A stretch of 64,000 nt of DNA, taken from positions 52,601,583 through 52,665,582 of the forward strand of contig ML679966.1 of the NCBI GenBank assembly GCA_007922225.1, in the 5' to 3' direction. The position numbers and the translations under genes are program-made. The DNA comes from Emydura subglobosa (taxonomy: Eukaryota; Chordata; Testudines; Chelidae). Of the stretch, positions 25,150 to 34,959 are shown in pieces. Every line of letters starts with the position of its first letter. The first letter of the stretch is position 1. The notes beneath the pieces are model-generated. The model was not told where the DNA came from and ran no database searches. It worked only from the letters and a program-made list of their open reading frames with translations.

Positions 25150-26640
25150 AAAGGCTCTCACGAGGCTCTGTTTAAGTTGAAGTTGTTCCCCCACCTGTAC
25201 ACAGCACAACGGATAGGCTTTCTCATTCTTTCCATACCTTCAGTAGGTTGATGTGATAGATCCAGGTAGGGCTTCCATTTTTTGGACTGTCTAACCTCAT
25301 AATTGACCGGCCCAACTGGGCACACAATTTCATAGGGCCTTTGCCACTTGGCCAATAGTTTAGACTCCGTACTCGAGAGTAGAAGGCAGACCCAATAGCC
25401 TGGCCTGAAAGTGCATACCTGTGTTCCCTTGTTATAGGAGCATTCTTGGATCTGTTGGCAGTGATGAGGTTTTCTTTAGTCAAAGTTCTCACAGTCTCAA
25501 GTCTCTCCCAAGTCTCAACACATATTGGAGGACATTCTCAGCTCAAGGCATTCGTCCTTCCCACATCTCCCAAATGAGGTCAAGTATTCCCTGTGGTCAT
25601 CTCCCATACAACAGCTCAAAGGGGGAGAATCCAGTAGAGGATTGTGAGACTTCCTGAATGGCAAACAGGAAAGGGAGATCAGCTGATCCCAATGACGCTG
25701 GTCTTCTAGTATAAAACCTTTCCAGCATCTGCTTCAAGATTTGGTTGAAGCTTTCAACGAGGCCATCCATCAGTGGGTGATAAAGACCCTCTGCATCTCA
25801 GTTTATTTTTTAGGAGATCACAGAGTTTTTTTCATCAAGCGAAATGTGAACTTCATGCCTTGGTCTATGAGAATCTCCTTGAGAACCCCCACTCAAGAAA
25901 AGACTCTCAGTAGTTCCATGGCAATAGTCTTTGCATTGGTGCTCCATAGGGGAATTGCCTCAGGATAGTGAGAAGCATAATCAACTACCACCAATAGGTG
26001 TTTGTATCCAGCTGCCCTTTTTTTCTAAGGGACTGACAAGGTCTATCCCAATTCATTCGAAGGGGATGTCAACGACTGGGAGAAGGATGAGGGGGGCTTT
26101 CACCCCTCCTTTTGGCCTGATTAGATGGTATTCAGGGCAGGAGTTGCAGAAACTTTTAACTTCTTGATGTATGCCAGGCCAGAAGAAGTGGTCTAGGATC
26201 CGGGACAGAGTTTTTTTTTGTCCTGGGTGGCCTGTGGAGGGGATGACATGGACCAGTCACATGACTTCTTATCAATGTGGCCAAGGGACAAGTAGCTGTG
26301 ATTGAATTTCCCCCGGCCAATGATCTTTTTCCAGCCAATATAGCCATTCCTCTTGGAGCTCAAAGTGGGGGTACTGCACAGCATGGTGGGGATCTACTGC
26401 TTTGCCATTAACTATGGGGAGTTGTTTGTATGAATGACTCAAGGTCTCATCCTTTCTCTGGTCCTTCACAAAGTCCACCTCTTGGGTCAGTAAGTCTTCC
26501 TCCTTGATTGGGGTTTGTAACACCTCTTCATTAGGAGGTTTTTCCAGCAATGCTTTCTCTTGGCTGGAACCCCACTCATCGGGATCCTGCTCCTCATCCA
26601 ATCCAGCCAATGCTGTGGGCCAGGGTTCCACATCTGCCCT
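25150..26640 (-). pseudogene. Retrotransposon integrase region, broken, upstream of RT
   Basis: Read from 26640 downwards, an acidic linker with DEEQDPDEW comes first, then ELQEEWLYWLEKD. The zinc-binding end follows with FWPGIHQEVK and CNSCPE around 26130-26190. The catalytic core has a GIDLVSPL aspartate block near 26030-26060, a DQGMKF block near 25846-25866 and MDGLVESFNQ near 25745-25775, which carries the expected glutamate. The C-terminal part (25158-25355) contains GPVNYEVRQSKKW, typical of the gypsy integrase tail. Frameshifts occur, for example near the poly-T at 26211-26219. In an intact element this enzyme inserts the cDNA. Its position before RT, directly after the 5' LTR remnant, defines the unusual layout. 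Confidence 0.8.
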
Positions 26641-26699
26641 GGTTCCCTTGAGTGCTTCCTCCGGGTTCCCTAGAGTAGGTTTACATCCCTTTAATATGT

Positions 26700-26954
26700 C
26701 AGAGAAGTGCTCCTTTTGGGGGCTGCTGTGCCAGAGACTCTAGGCCTGCCTCTGTTCTTCTCTGTGCTGCAGGAGTTGTGGGCTGCAGGTCTGCTTTCTT
26801 CCAACTCTGCGGCCAAAATTATCTGTTTCTCTCTCTTTTAAATGCTCCACCAGATGGCACATTTGCTGAAGGTATGGCAGGGAGAGGCTGGCAGGGCCCA
26901 AAATAATCCCTTCACCCTTTGTTGCCCATTGTGGGGTTTGTACACCCCATCACA
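26700..26954 (-). repeat. 5' LTR of the Gmr1-like element, truncated
   Basis: This segment aligns with the inner 250 bases of the 3' LTR but stops near 26700 instead of extending to about 420 bases. Integrase-side coding sequence begins almost at once. A single deletion running from within the LTR through gag and protease explains both features. Confidence 0.75.
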
Positions 26955-27555
26955 CTACTAGTTTTAAGAGCCAATTATCAAAAATTTTATCCCAGTAGGT
27001 ATTTATAGACTGATCAAATCACCCCTTAACATGGTCTTTGGTGAGCTAAATACATTGCGCTCCTTGAATTTGTCCCTATAAGGTATGTTTTCTAATCCTT
27101 TAATCATTTGGTGGCTCTTCTCTGGACCCTTTCTAATTTATCAACATCCTTCTTGAATTTTGGACACCAGAACTGGACACAGTATTCTAGTAGCAGTCAC
27201 ATGGGTACTAAACACAGGGGTAAAATATCCTCTTTATTCCTACCTATGATTCCCCTGTATATGCATCCATGAATTGCATTAGCCCTTTTATCCACAGCGT
27301 CACAGTGGTGCTCATGTTCAGCTGATTATCCACCAGGAATCCAAAATCTTTTTCAAAGTCACTGCTGCCCAGGATAAAGTCCCTAATCCTGTAAGTATGG
27401 ACTACGTTCTTTGTTCCTAGATATATACATTTACATTTAGCCATATTAAAACCCATAATGTTTGTTTGTGCCCAGCTTACTAAAATATTCAGATTGCTCT
27501 ATATCAGGGGGTCTGTCCTTTTAGTTATTTGTATCTCCCCCAATTTTTGTCTTGG
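26955..27555 (-). mobile_element. Old CR1 LINE, right half of the split copy
   Basis: This resumes the CR1 copy interrupted at 23395. The plus-strand phrases AGTTTTAAGAGCC and ATCAAATCACCCCTTAAC, then ACACAGTATTC and CAGCTGATTATCCACCA, follow consensus order. On the minus strand a short C-terminal RT-side frame (27244-27456) contains NMAKCKCIYLG and GFLVDNQLNMS, homologous to the CR1 ORF2 C-terminus. The 5' end is truncated near 27555. Confidence 0.85.
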
Positions 27556-27604
27556 GCAAGTGGTATTCTGAATACCAAGGAAAGCATTCAGTCTCCCTCA
27601 TATT

Positions 27605-28595
27605 TTTCATAGAATCACAGAATCATAGAAGTGTAGGACTGGAAGAGACCTTGAAAGGTCATCCATTCCAATCCCCTGCACTCAAGTCAGGTCTACGTAA
27701 ATACTAGATCATTCCTGACCGATATTTGTCTAACCTGTTTTTAAAAACCTCCAACGACAGAGATTCCACAGCCTCCCTAGGCAATTTGTTCCAGTGCTTA
27801 ACTACCCTGACAGGTAGCTTTTCCTTATGTCCACCTAAAATTCCTTTGCTGCAGTTTAAGGTCTTTGCTTCTTGTCCTATCCTCAGAGGTTAACGAGAAC
27901 AAATTTTCTACAGCATCCTTTTATGTACTTGAAAACTGTTATGTTTCTTCCCCCCTCCCCCCGTCTTCTCCTTTCTTCTAAACAAACCAATTTTTTTTCA
28001 ATCTTCCCTCATAGGTCATGTTTTCTAGACCTTTAATCATTTTTGTTGCTGTCCTCTGGATTTTTTCCAATTTGTCCATATCTTTCTTGAAACGTGGCAC
28101 TCAGAAATGGACACAATACTCCAGTTGAGGCCAAATCAGCGCATACTAGAGTGAAAGAATTACTTCTTGTATCTTGCTTACAGTACTCCTGTTAATACAT
28201 CCCAGAATGATGTTTGCTTTTTTTGCAGCAATATTACACTGCTGACTCATATTTAGCTTACAATCCATTATAACCCCCAGATTCTTTGCAGTCACTTCCT
28301 GTTTTGTACATGTGCAGTTGATTGTTCCTTTCTAAGTGGAGTGCTTTGCATCCCTTATGGAATTTCATTATGGAATTTCATCTTATGTCCTTATGGACAT
28401 TATGGAATTTCATCTTATTTTCTTCAGACCATTTCTTCAGTTTGTCCAGATCATTTTGAATTTTAATCCCATCCTTCAAAGCACTTACAACCCCTCCCAG
28501 CTTGGTATCATCCACAAACTCTGTAAGTGTACTCTGTGCCATTAGTTAAATCATTTATGAAGATATTGAACAGAACTGGACCCAGTCTGAAACAA
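27605..28595 (-). mobile_element. CR1 LINE copy, 5'-truncated
   Basis: The 3' end is at the left: the tail TCATAGAATCACAGAATCAT is followed by GGACTGGAAGAGACC. The body continues through TAACCTGTTTTTAAAAACCT and further CR1 wording to about 28595. No long frame survives. A local triplication of TTATGGAATTTCAT lies at 28355-28415. Confidence 0.9.
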
Positions 28596-29103
28596 AAAGA
28601 GTTGGTCAAAACAGAAAAAAATTGAATGTGTCCCTATCAAATTTATTTTGGTGGACATTTTCAGACTAGTGCTAAACTGCATTTATACAGAGATTTTTTT
28701 TTTAGGCAGTTCAATTGATTGACAAGCATAGCTCCTCTGGTACAATGGTTGAGTGCAGACGAGGTGCCAGCATTTTTACCATTTTGTTGTCTAGATCTGC
28801 TTTACTATGTTTTCTAGGTCAGACTTGGAACATTAAACTTTAAGTGATTAAATGCTACTAGAACGAGTGCACAGGTAGATGCCTCTTTGCTGAAGGGATG
28901 GTTATATCTGTGGCCATGTTTAATGCCTCTTCAAACTTATGGCAATGTATAGATTCTTGCTTTGTATGACCGTGGTTTAATTTATGGCCCAATAGACCCT
29001 GGGATAATGAATTTCTCATTTTAATCTCAAATAGTTGTCAGGTGAAGGAGACCTGGAACTCCAGGATTCCAGGACTGGCTTGACTGGTGCTGCTCTCCCT
29101 CAA
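28596..29103. other. Non-coding spacer between CR1 copies
   Basis: AT-rich sequence with no gene or recognised repeat. Confidence 0.6.
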
Positions 29104-30490
29104 GAATCATAAAAGATGAGAGTTGGAAGAGACCTCAGGAGGTCATCTAGTCCAACCCCCTGCTCAAAGCAGGACTAACCCTCAGCTAAATCATCCCATC
29201 CAGGGCTTTGTCAAGCTGCAGCTTAAAAACCTCCAAAGATGGAGATTCCACCACCTCCCTAGGTAACCCATTCCAGTGCTTCACCACCCTCCTAGTGAAA
29301 AACTTTTTCCTGATGTCCAAACTAGACCTCCCCAAATGCAACTTGAGACCGTTGCTCCTTGTTCTGTCATCGACTAACATTGAGAACAGCCTAGCTCCAT
29401 CTTCCCTGAAATCCCCTTTCAGGTAGTTAAAGGCTGCTATCAAATCCCCCCTCATTCTTCTCTTTTGCAGACTAAGCAAACCTTGTTCCCTCAGCCTCTC
29501 CTCAAAAGTCTTGTGCTCCAGCCTCCTAATCATTTTTGTTGCCCTCTGCTGGACTCTCTCCAACTTGCCCACATCCTTTTTGTAGTGGGGGGCCCAAAAT
29601 TGGACACAGTACTCCAAATGCGACTTCACTAATGCTGAATAGAGGGGAATAATCACTTCCCTCGATCTGATGGCAATGCTCCTACTCATGCAGCCCGATA
29701 TTCTATTAGCCTTCTTGGCAACCAGGAAACACTGCTGACTCATATCTAGCTTCTTATCCACTGTAATCCCCAGATTCTTTTCTGCAGAATTGCTGCCTAG
29801 CTTGTCGGTCCCCAGTCAGTAACTGTGCTTAGGATTCTTCTGTCTTAAGTGGAGGACTCTGCACTTGTCCTTGTTAAACCTCATCAGATTTCTTTTGGAC
29901 CAATCCTCCAATTTGTCTAGGTCACTCTGTATCCTATCCCTATCTTCCAGGGTATCTACCACTCCCCCTTCCTTGGTGTCATCTGCAAACTTGCTGAGGG
30001 TGCAATCTACCCCATCCTCCAGATCATTAATGAAGATGTTGAACAAAATCAGCCCCAGACTGATTCCTGGGGCACTCCGTCTGTGACTGGCTGCCAGCTA
30101 GACATGGAGCCATCGATCACTACCAGTTGAGCCCGATGATCTAGCCAGCTCTCTATCCATTTTATAGTCCATTCATCCAACCCATACTTCTTTAACTTGC
30201 TGATCAGAATACTGTGGGAGACTGTATCAAAAGGTTTGCCAAAGTCAAGGTATCTCACATGCACTGCTATCCCCACATCCACAGAGCCAGTCACCTCTTC
30301 ACAGAAAGCAATCAGGTTGGTCAGGCATGACTTGCCCTTGGTGAATCCATGTTGACTGTTCCTGATCACCTTCCTCTCTTCTAAGTGCCTTAAAATGGAT
30401 TCCTTGAGGACCTGCTCCAAGATTTTTCCAGGAATTGAGGTGAGGTTGACCAGGCTATAGTTCCTTTCATCTAACTGATCAACTGAGCAT
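29104..30490 (-). mobile_element. CR1 LINE copy, youngest-looking in the window, 5'-truncated
   Basis: The tail and 3' UTR lie at 29104-29185 (GAGTTGGAAGAGACCTCAGG and TCATCTAGTCCAACCCCCTG on the plus strand). The second open reading frame runs from about 30490 down to 29186 with few breaks. The copy begins within the RT domain, the usual 5' truncation of LINE insertions. It is the least diverged CR1 here, judged by the long legible frame. Confidence 0.93.
29186..30490 (-). pseudogene. CR1 ORF2 reverse transcriptase, C-terminal part, frameshifted
   Basis: Three consecutive minus-strand blocks encode the RT and the region after it. The first (30490-30049) has NLTSIPGKILEQ, QHGFTKGKSC and LDFGKPFDTVSH, ending at VPQES. 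A frameshift follows near 30049. The second (30046-29816) has MFNIFINDLEDG and FADDT, the F-A-D-D catalytic box. After a stop, the third (29761-29186) is an uninterrupted 191-codon frame with [17 protein letters not shown] and a KHWNGLPREVV end, which is the CR1 C-terminus. The N-terminal endonuclease and the first part of RT are absent. In an intact CR1 this protein primes reverse transcription at the target nick. Here it cannot work. Confidence 0.93.
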
Positions 30491-31433
30491 GTAAGAACAA
30501 TGATTGTGCATCTAATTAATCTGTGTGCACATTTCACAAAATTTGGATTTAAAAACTAATATTGATAGCTATCCCATTTTCCCTTTGTCTAATACACATT
30601 CCTCACCACATGCAAGAGAAGTTCAGTAGATTTGGGAAAAATCAGGCCAACCAATTACAATATCTGAGTGGGCAGTTTTTCAGGGAAATTCATCTTGATT
30701 ATAGAAGACAACTTGAAAAATGCAGTGCCAGAATGCCATCTTTTATGTCAGCTGTCAGTTTATATTCTTGCCTTGGGCTCTGAAAGAAACTGATTTTCAA
30801 AATAACATTACATGAAAAATGATGTATTCCATCTTCAGTTCTGTGGCATTTGCCTGGTAAAGATCAGTAATGATCCTTGAGAAGGCACAAGCTCCCCTAT
30901 CAAATGAATTTTTCAGGTATTGGTTATGGACCCAATGCATGCTTCAACTACAGATATTTTGTAACCTACTGTACTTTCTTTCTTAGTTTAGGCAAGTACC
31001 CAGGCAAGTTAACATTAAGGTTTCCTTCAAATCCTTTCAGATTTTTGAACAATATTCACCTGAATGAGAAGTTCTGTTCAGTTTCCTTTCACTTAAAAAT
31101 ACACACATAGTGTTCTGCACTGCTAGTTACCGGGTTCCAGACTCTTGCTTTTCTGCCTCAACATAGGCAATCCTTCTGGCTGGTTAAGCAAACAAATGTT
31201 CAAATTAAACATTTAGGATAAACATTAGGAACCCTTTCTATTGTTATTGCAGTATGAATGATCGGCAGATTACTTCTGTTTAAAACCAGTACCTGTTTTT
31301 AATGTTGTTTTGCTACACAAACTCAGTCATGTAACTTAATGTACAGACAGCAGAAGGTGAAACTTCTGTTTGTCTCACCTAACCTTCTTGCTAAGCAATA
31401 CTCTTATCTGATAAAAGGTACCCCAAACAAAAC
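30491..31433. other. Non-coding, nothing recognised
   Basis: AT-rich, unique-looking sequence without domains. Confidence 0.5.
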
Positions 31434-31778
31434 ATATAGAGCAGCAGTTCTCAACCGGTGGTACACGTACCACTGGTGGTACTTCGCAGAAGGCTGGGTG
31501 GTATGCAAGCCGTACCGTGCCGCCGAATCTGCCGCCGGATGTGCCCACCCACCCACCCTCTGGAAACCCTGCTGCCAAAAAGGGGCAAATGGCGGAAGGG
31601 TTTTGGCGGATGCCATTGTTCCCCCCATGTAACCGGCTGCCGCCGCAAGTCTCCCCCCCCACGCCGCTGCCACCACCGCAAGTCCCCCCCACTTTTTTCC
31701 CCAAGTGGTACTTGACCTGACTGTACCTGACCCAAGTGGTACTTGGGGAAAAAAAGGTTGAGAACCGCTGATATAGAG
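31434..31778. mobile_element. hAT-type MITE, 329 bp, with perfect 8-bp target duplication
   Basis: The element spans 31442-31770. Its ends are CAGCAGTTCTCAACC (left) and CAGCGGTTCTCAACC (reverse complement of right), with one mismatch in 15. It is flanked on both sides by ATATAGAG (31434-31441 and 31771-31778). The 8-bp duplication and CAGNGGTTCTCAACC ends fit the hAT (Charlie-like) group. The interior is GC-rich and encodes no transposase. The several overlapping frames of 67-167 residues are by-products of its composition. Confidence 0.93.
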
Positions 31779-32999
31779 GATTAATGTGTATTAGGATCAA
31801 GCAACAGAAAACGTGTTTAGGAAAGAAAATATCACAATAAGGAGATTTCGCTGCCTCACAAAGCGGACTTCGGTCCACAGAATAAAAATTGGCTAACTGA
31901 TGTGCAGCAGTTCAGATTTGCAAGTTAGGACAAGAGGAAGCTACCCTGGACCACTCAGTAAAATAGCCAAGATCTCACTCACCCAATGCACCCAACTCAC
32001 CTGGACTGTTATGTGTATTTCAACTCTAATCTGCTGGTTAATTGTCTGATCATCCAACTCCATCCACAGCATCCACAGACTTGTTGTGAAAGTGTGTATG
32101 GAGCCAGGGACACCTGAGAAATAAATTAATTGTGCTGCGCTTCATGAGCAGAAATGATATTGACAGGCTGCTATTTCAAACACAAAGTTTCCGAATGCTG
32201 TACTCAATGAGCCAGATTCTACTGACCATGTACCCATTTTATATCAGTATTGAGCAGGAGCGAGAGTACAATCAGGCCTGTCTGTGAAATATATGGTCAC
32301 TTGGTGCTATTCAACTTGATTTGTTCTCCATTCAAACACTTTAATAGCAGTCATCCCTGCTCCCAGCACTTTTATATAAATAACAGAACAACAATGGTGG
32401 CTTCAAAATCTTTATATATTCTGGCTTTGGTTTTGATCTCAAACAGTATATTTCAGGATTACCACCAAAGTCATTGGAGTTTAGATATAATGCAAAACTG
32501 GCATCAATGGCCGATCAGATTCAAGCCAGGCATCCCTTAATCCTTTTTTATATCTAGTACACACAAAAAACACTATGTTAAAAGAACGTTAAAGTTGCAA
32601 AGTCAAGCACAATAAGTTAGGAATTTATTTAACATCAGGTGTGTACTGTGTTTTTTCCCTTCCATTTCATAGGCTTTAAAATAAATTCTGAAAAAAACTG
32701 AAATTGCATCCTGTGGCATCATATTGACACCCACAAGGATCATCAGCAAGGTTGTAACCTTCATAGCCACTGCACAACTTCTGTTCTCTGAGTTAACAGA
32801 GTAATTGACAGCAGTCATACTCCATGCGGACCAACAGGAGAAGACAATGAATCACACATTTTCACAGTGGGTTTCACAGATATTTGCTGACAGCAGACAG
32901 ATGGAGAAAGTCAGGAATCTTGGTTCTTGATGAGAATGTTCTCTAGTGGGGCACCCATTTGCCTGTTTTCCCACAAGCTTCACTCTGTACCACCCTTCC
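31779..32999. other. Non-coding, nothing recognised
   Basis: No gene was seen. A degraded fold-back-like phrase (GAGCCAGATTCTACTGA) lies near 32209. Confidence 0.5.
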
Positions 33000-33163
33000 A
33001 ACCTGTCCCTGTCCCAGTCTTGTCTCTGCCCTGTCTCCTCTTCCCAATTCCTTTCTCCTTGCTTATCCAGTCCTAGTGTCATCCTGGGTTTCCATATGAG
33101 TCCCAGTCTCCCCACTTAGTAGCAGTCTCTTTTGCCATCACACTCCCAATCTCTTTGCCCAAT

Positions 33164-33385
33164 TGTTGTATATTTTGTGTCTTGCCTAATTGCCTAGGTT
33201 GCTGTAGCAACAGAGCTTAGCTTGTTGCCATAGCAACAGAGTTAGACTATTAGGAAATAGCTCAGACAGTCCTGACTGGTTTTAGTGTTAGTTCAATAAA
33301 GATGCTCCCTGTGTTGCATCTCTCTGTGATCCTGTGCTGATTTCTCTCTCTGAATACAAGCAATTAAAAGGAAGTCAACATAACA
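33164..33385 (+). mobile_element. Solo LTR, 222 bp, with perfect 5-bp target duplication
   Basis: The ends are TGTTGTATATTTTG (33164) and CATAACA (33385), in TG...CA form with TGTT/AACA inverted. CCAAT flanks both sides (33159-33163 and 33386-33390). A polyadenylation signal AATAAA lies at 33295-33300, followed by a GT-rich stretch. No gag or pol sequence is present, so the LTR is solo, presumably left by LTR-LTR recombination. Two X-box-like palindromes lie in the U3-like part. Confidence 0.9.
33198..33237. promoter_or_regulatory. Tandem RFX X-box-like palindromes in the solo LTR
   Basis: GTTGCTGTAGCAAC (33198-33211) and GTTGCCATAGCAAC (33224-33237) are 26 bases apart, and each is followed by AGAG. 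The second matches the RFX consensus GTNRCC-N(0-3)-RGYAAC exactly, and the first differs at one base. Binding is inference from the motif; no activity is shown by sequence alone. Confidence 0.6.
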
Positions 33386-34080
33386 CCAATCACTTGTAAT
33401 TCCCTCTCCCACTTCTCATCTGATCTATCCCCCATTCCCGTTTTTCCACCCACACTAGCTCCCACTATCTGTGTGGGGGTTCATCAGCTAATCTTAACCT
33501 CCCCCACTTTCCTGCCTCCTACTCTCTTTTGCCATTCACAGTTCTCCCCTTACACCCTACTTCCTCCTGCCATGTGTCTTCCCCACACAGGTTTCCAGTT
33601 CCAGTCTCTTTGTCTAGCCAACTCGACTATCACTTCCTCCTGCCCAGTGCTTCATCCAAGCTCAGTGTCTGATCCCCCATATTCCTCGCTGGCTCCCAGA
33701 TCCAATCTCCCTCCTGCTTCTGGTCTCAGTCTTCCCACCAACCCCGAGTTGCTATCTCCTTTCATCAGTTCCAGTCTCACCAGGGTCCTTCCTTATCCTA
33801 ATCCATTCCTCTCCCTTCCCCTTGGTTCTGGCTCTTGTCCTTGCTGTATTACAGTAAGGCAGCATCCTTATCCATGCTGCCTAGGTGCCAGCAAGGAGGT
33901 TGTGGGGGCGAGGGAGGAAATGAGAGCACAGGAGAAAGGCTTTCGCCTCTCATTTCCGGTGCATGGCTCCACCTCAAAGATGGAGCATGCTCACTTGCTC
34001 AAAGGGGTTGGAGCATACACAGTATAGTCAGATCTAAGAAGTGTGAGGCACTTAAGCATGGTCAATGAAGATGGAATCTT

Positions 34081-34624
34081 CAGAGATTTCTAACGGCTAA
34101 ACCCTAGGAAACTGTGACTGTATATGCAAACAGATTTTTTTTCAAAAAGTTTGTAACTTGATCTCAGGAATAGCAAGAGTACATCTCTGACACAAAGGCC
34201 ATTCCCTACCCACAGCCAAATTTCAAGCTCCTTCTCCAAAGCATTGGGGAATTAGAACTTCTCAAAGAAAAGGTCGTTGGAATTCTTTTTTTAACATCAC
34301 AAAACATATTTTCTTCTAGCTTTGTTCTCAAAAAAGACTGAACTTTTTTGGCTGTAATAAAAAGAGGCTGAAACTTTTCTAGGAAAAATATCAAGCCAAA
34401 CGGTTAAAGTTTAGCAACATTACTAGCAACTGAAAACAAGATCTTCTAATGAGAAGTGTCAGCAGTGTTGCCAGCCCTACCTATTATATGGAGGTGTCTT
34501 TAATTCCTTGCAAACTGTCCTAAGTTATGTTAAAGTTTTGAGAAATAATTAGGCAGTTAATTGTCTTTTATTGGCTAACTCCGTTTCATCTGACAATGCC
34601 AAAAGAACACAGAGATTACATTAG
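34081..34624. other. Non-coding, AT-rich
   Basis: Nothing recognised. Confidence 0.5.
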
Positions 34625-34740
34625 AATTTATTATTTATACTGTCATAATTCCTAGGTACCCTAATCAAGATTGAGGATCCCATTCATTGTGCTTGGAGCT
34701 GTACAAACAGATAGTCCCTAAGAGTTTGCAATCTAAGATG
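34625..34740 (+). repeat. Ancient amniote SINE/LINE tail (MIR1_Amn/L3-like)
   Basis: The phrases ATTATTTATACTGTCATAAT, CCTAGGTACC, TTGTGCTTGGAGCTGTACAA and GTTTGCAATCTAAG follow a pattern repeated at 42615, 52555 and 63357 (a CCTAG block, then a TGTGCT...TACAAAC block, then AGCTTACAATCTAAG). The family name is from memory. Confidence 0.6.
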
Positions 34741-34959
34741 AAAGAAGGTGTGGGGAGAAGGATGCAATCAAAGCACTTTTTCGTATACAATATATACACT
34801 TTGTTCACAGATTCATAGAGCTTTTTAAGGCCATAAGTGACCACTGAGATAATATATTTTGACCTTGTACATAACCGAGGTCATAGAACTTCACTAAAAA
34901 CTTGGTGAACTAAGAACCATAAGAAAACAAACAATGTATGTCAATTATATTTGTCAAGT
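34741..34959. other. Non-coding spacer
   Basis: Nothing recognised. Confidence 0.5.

Larger units (their letters stand above)
23396..26954 (-). mobile_element. Ty3/gypsy LTR retrotransposon, Gmr1-like domain order, defective
   Basis: This 3,559-bp element lies on the minus strand. Its outer ends are TGTGATGGGG (5', at 26954) and CCATTACA (3', at 23396). It interrupts a CR1 copy. The flanking bases CTGTT (23391-23395) and CTACT (26955-26959) each differ by one base from CTGCT, the word I recall for the CR1 consensus here, so a 5-bp target duplication is inferred. Reading down the minus strand gives 5' LTR (truncated), integrase, reverse transcriptase, RNase H, 3' LTR. Gag and protease are missing. 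Integrase ahead of RT is the Ty1/copia order. Within Ty3/gypsy it is known for the Gmr1 group, first described from Atlantic cod. Many stops and frameshifts show the copy is dead. Confidence 0.85.
33000..34080 (+). repeat. Pyrimidine-rich dispersed repeat interrupted by a solo LTR
   Basis: Recurring CCCAGTCTCC, TCCAGTCTC and CCCTTCC-type words run from about 33000 to 33840, followed by a more balanced 3' part with GGAGGAAATGAGAGC and a CATGCTCACTTGCTC phrase. The text is continuous across the solo LTR at 33164-33385. The 184-codon plus-strand frame (33473-34027) is rich in S, P and L because of the pyrimidine bias and shows no domain. I do not call it a gene. The repeat family is not identified. 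Confidence 0.45.

Noticed and set aside
31375..31878. 167-codon minus-strand frame and several overlapping frames
   Set aside because: They lie across the GC-rich hAT MITE and its flanks, on both strands, with no domain. Composition explains them.
33473..34027. 184-codon plus-strand open frame
   Set aside because: Serine, proline and leucine dominate because the DNA is pyrimidine-rich. No domain, and the frame lies in a repeat-like tract.
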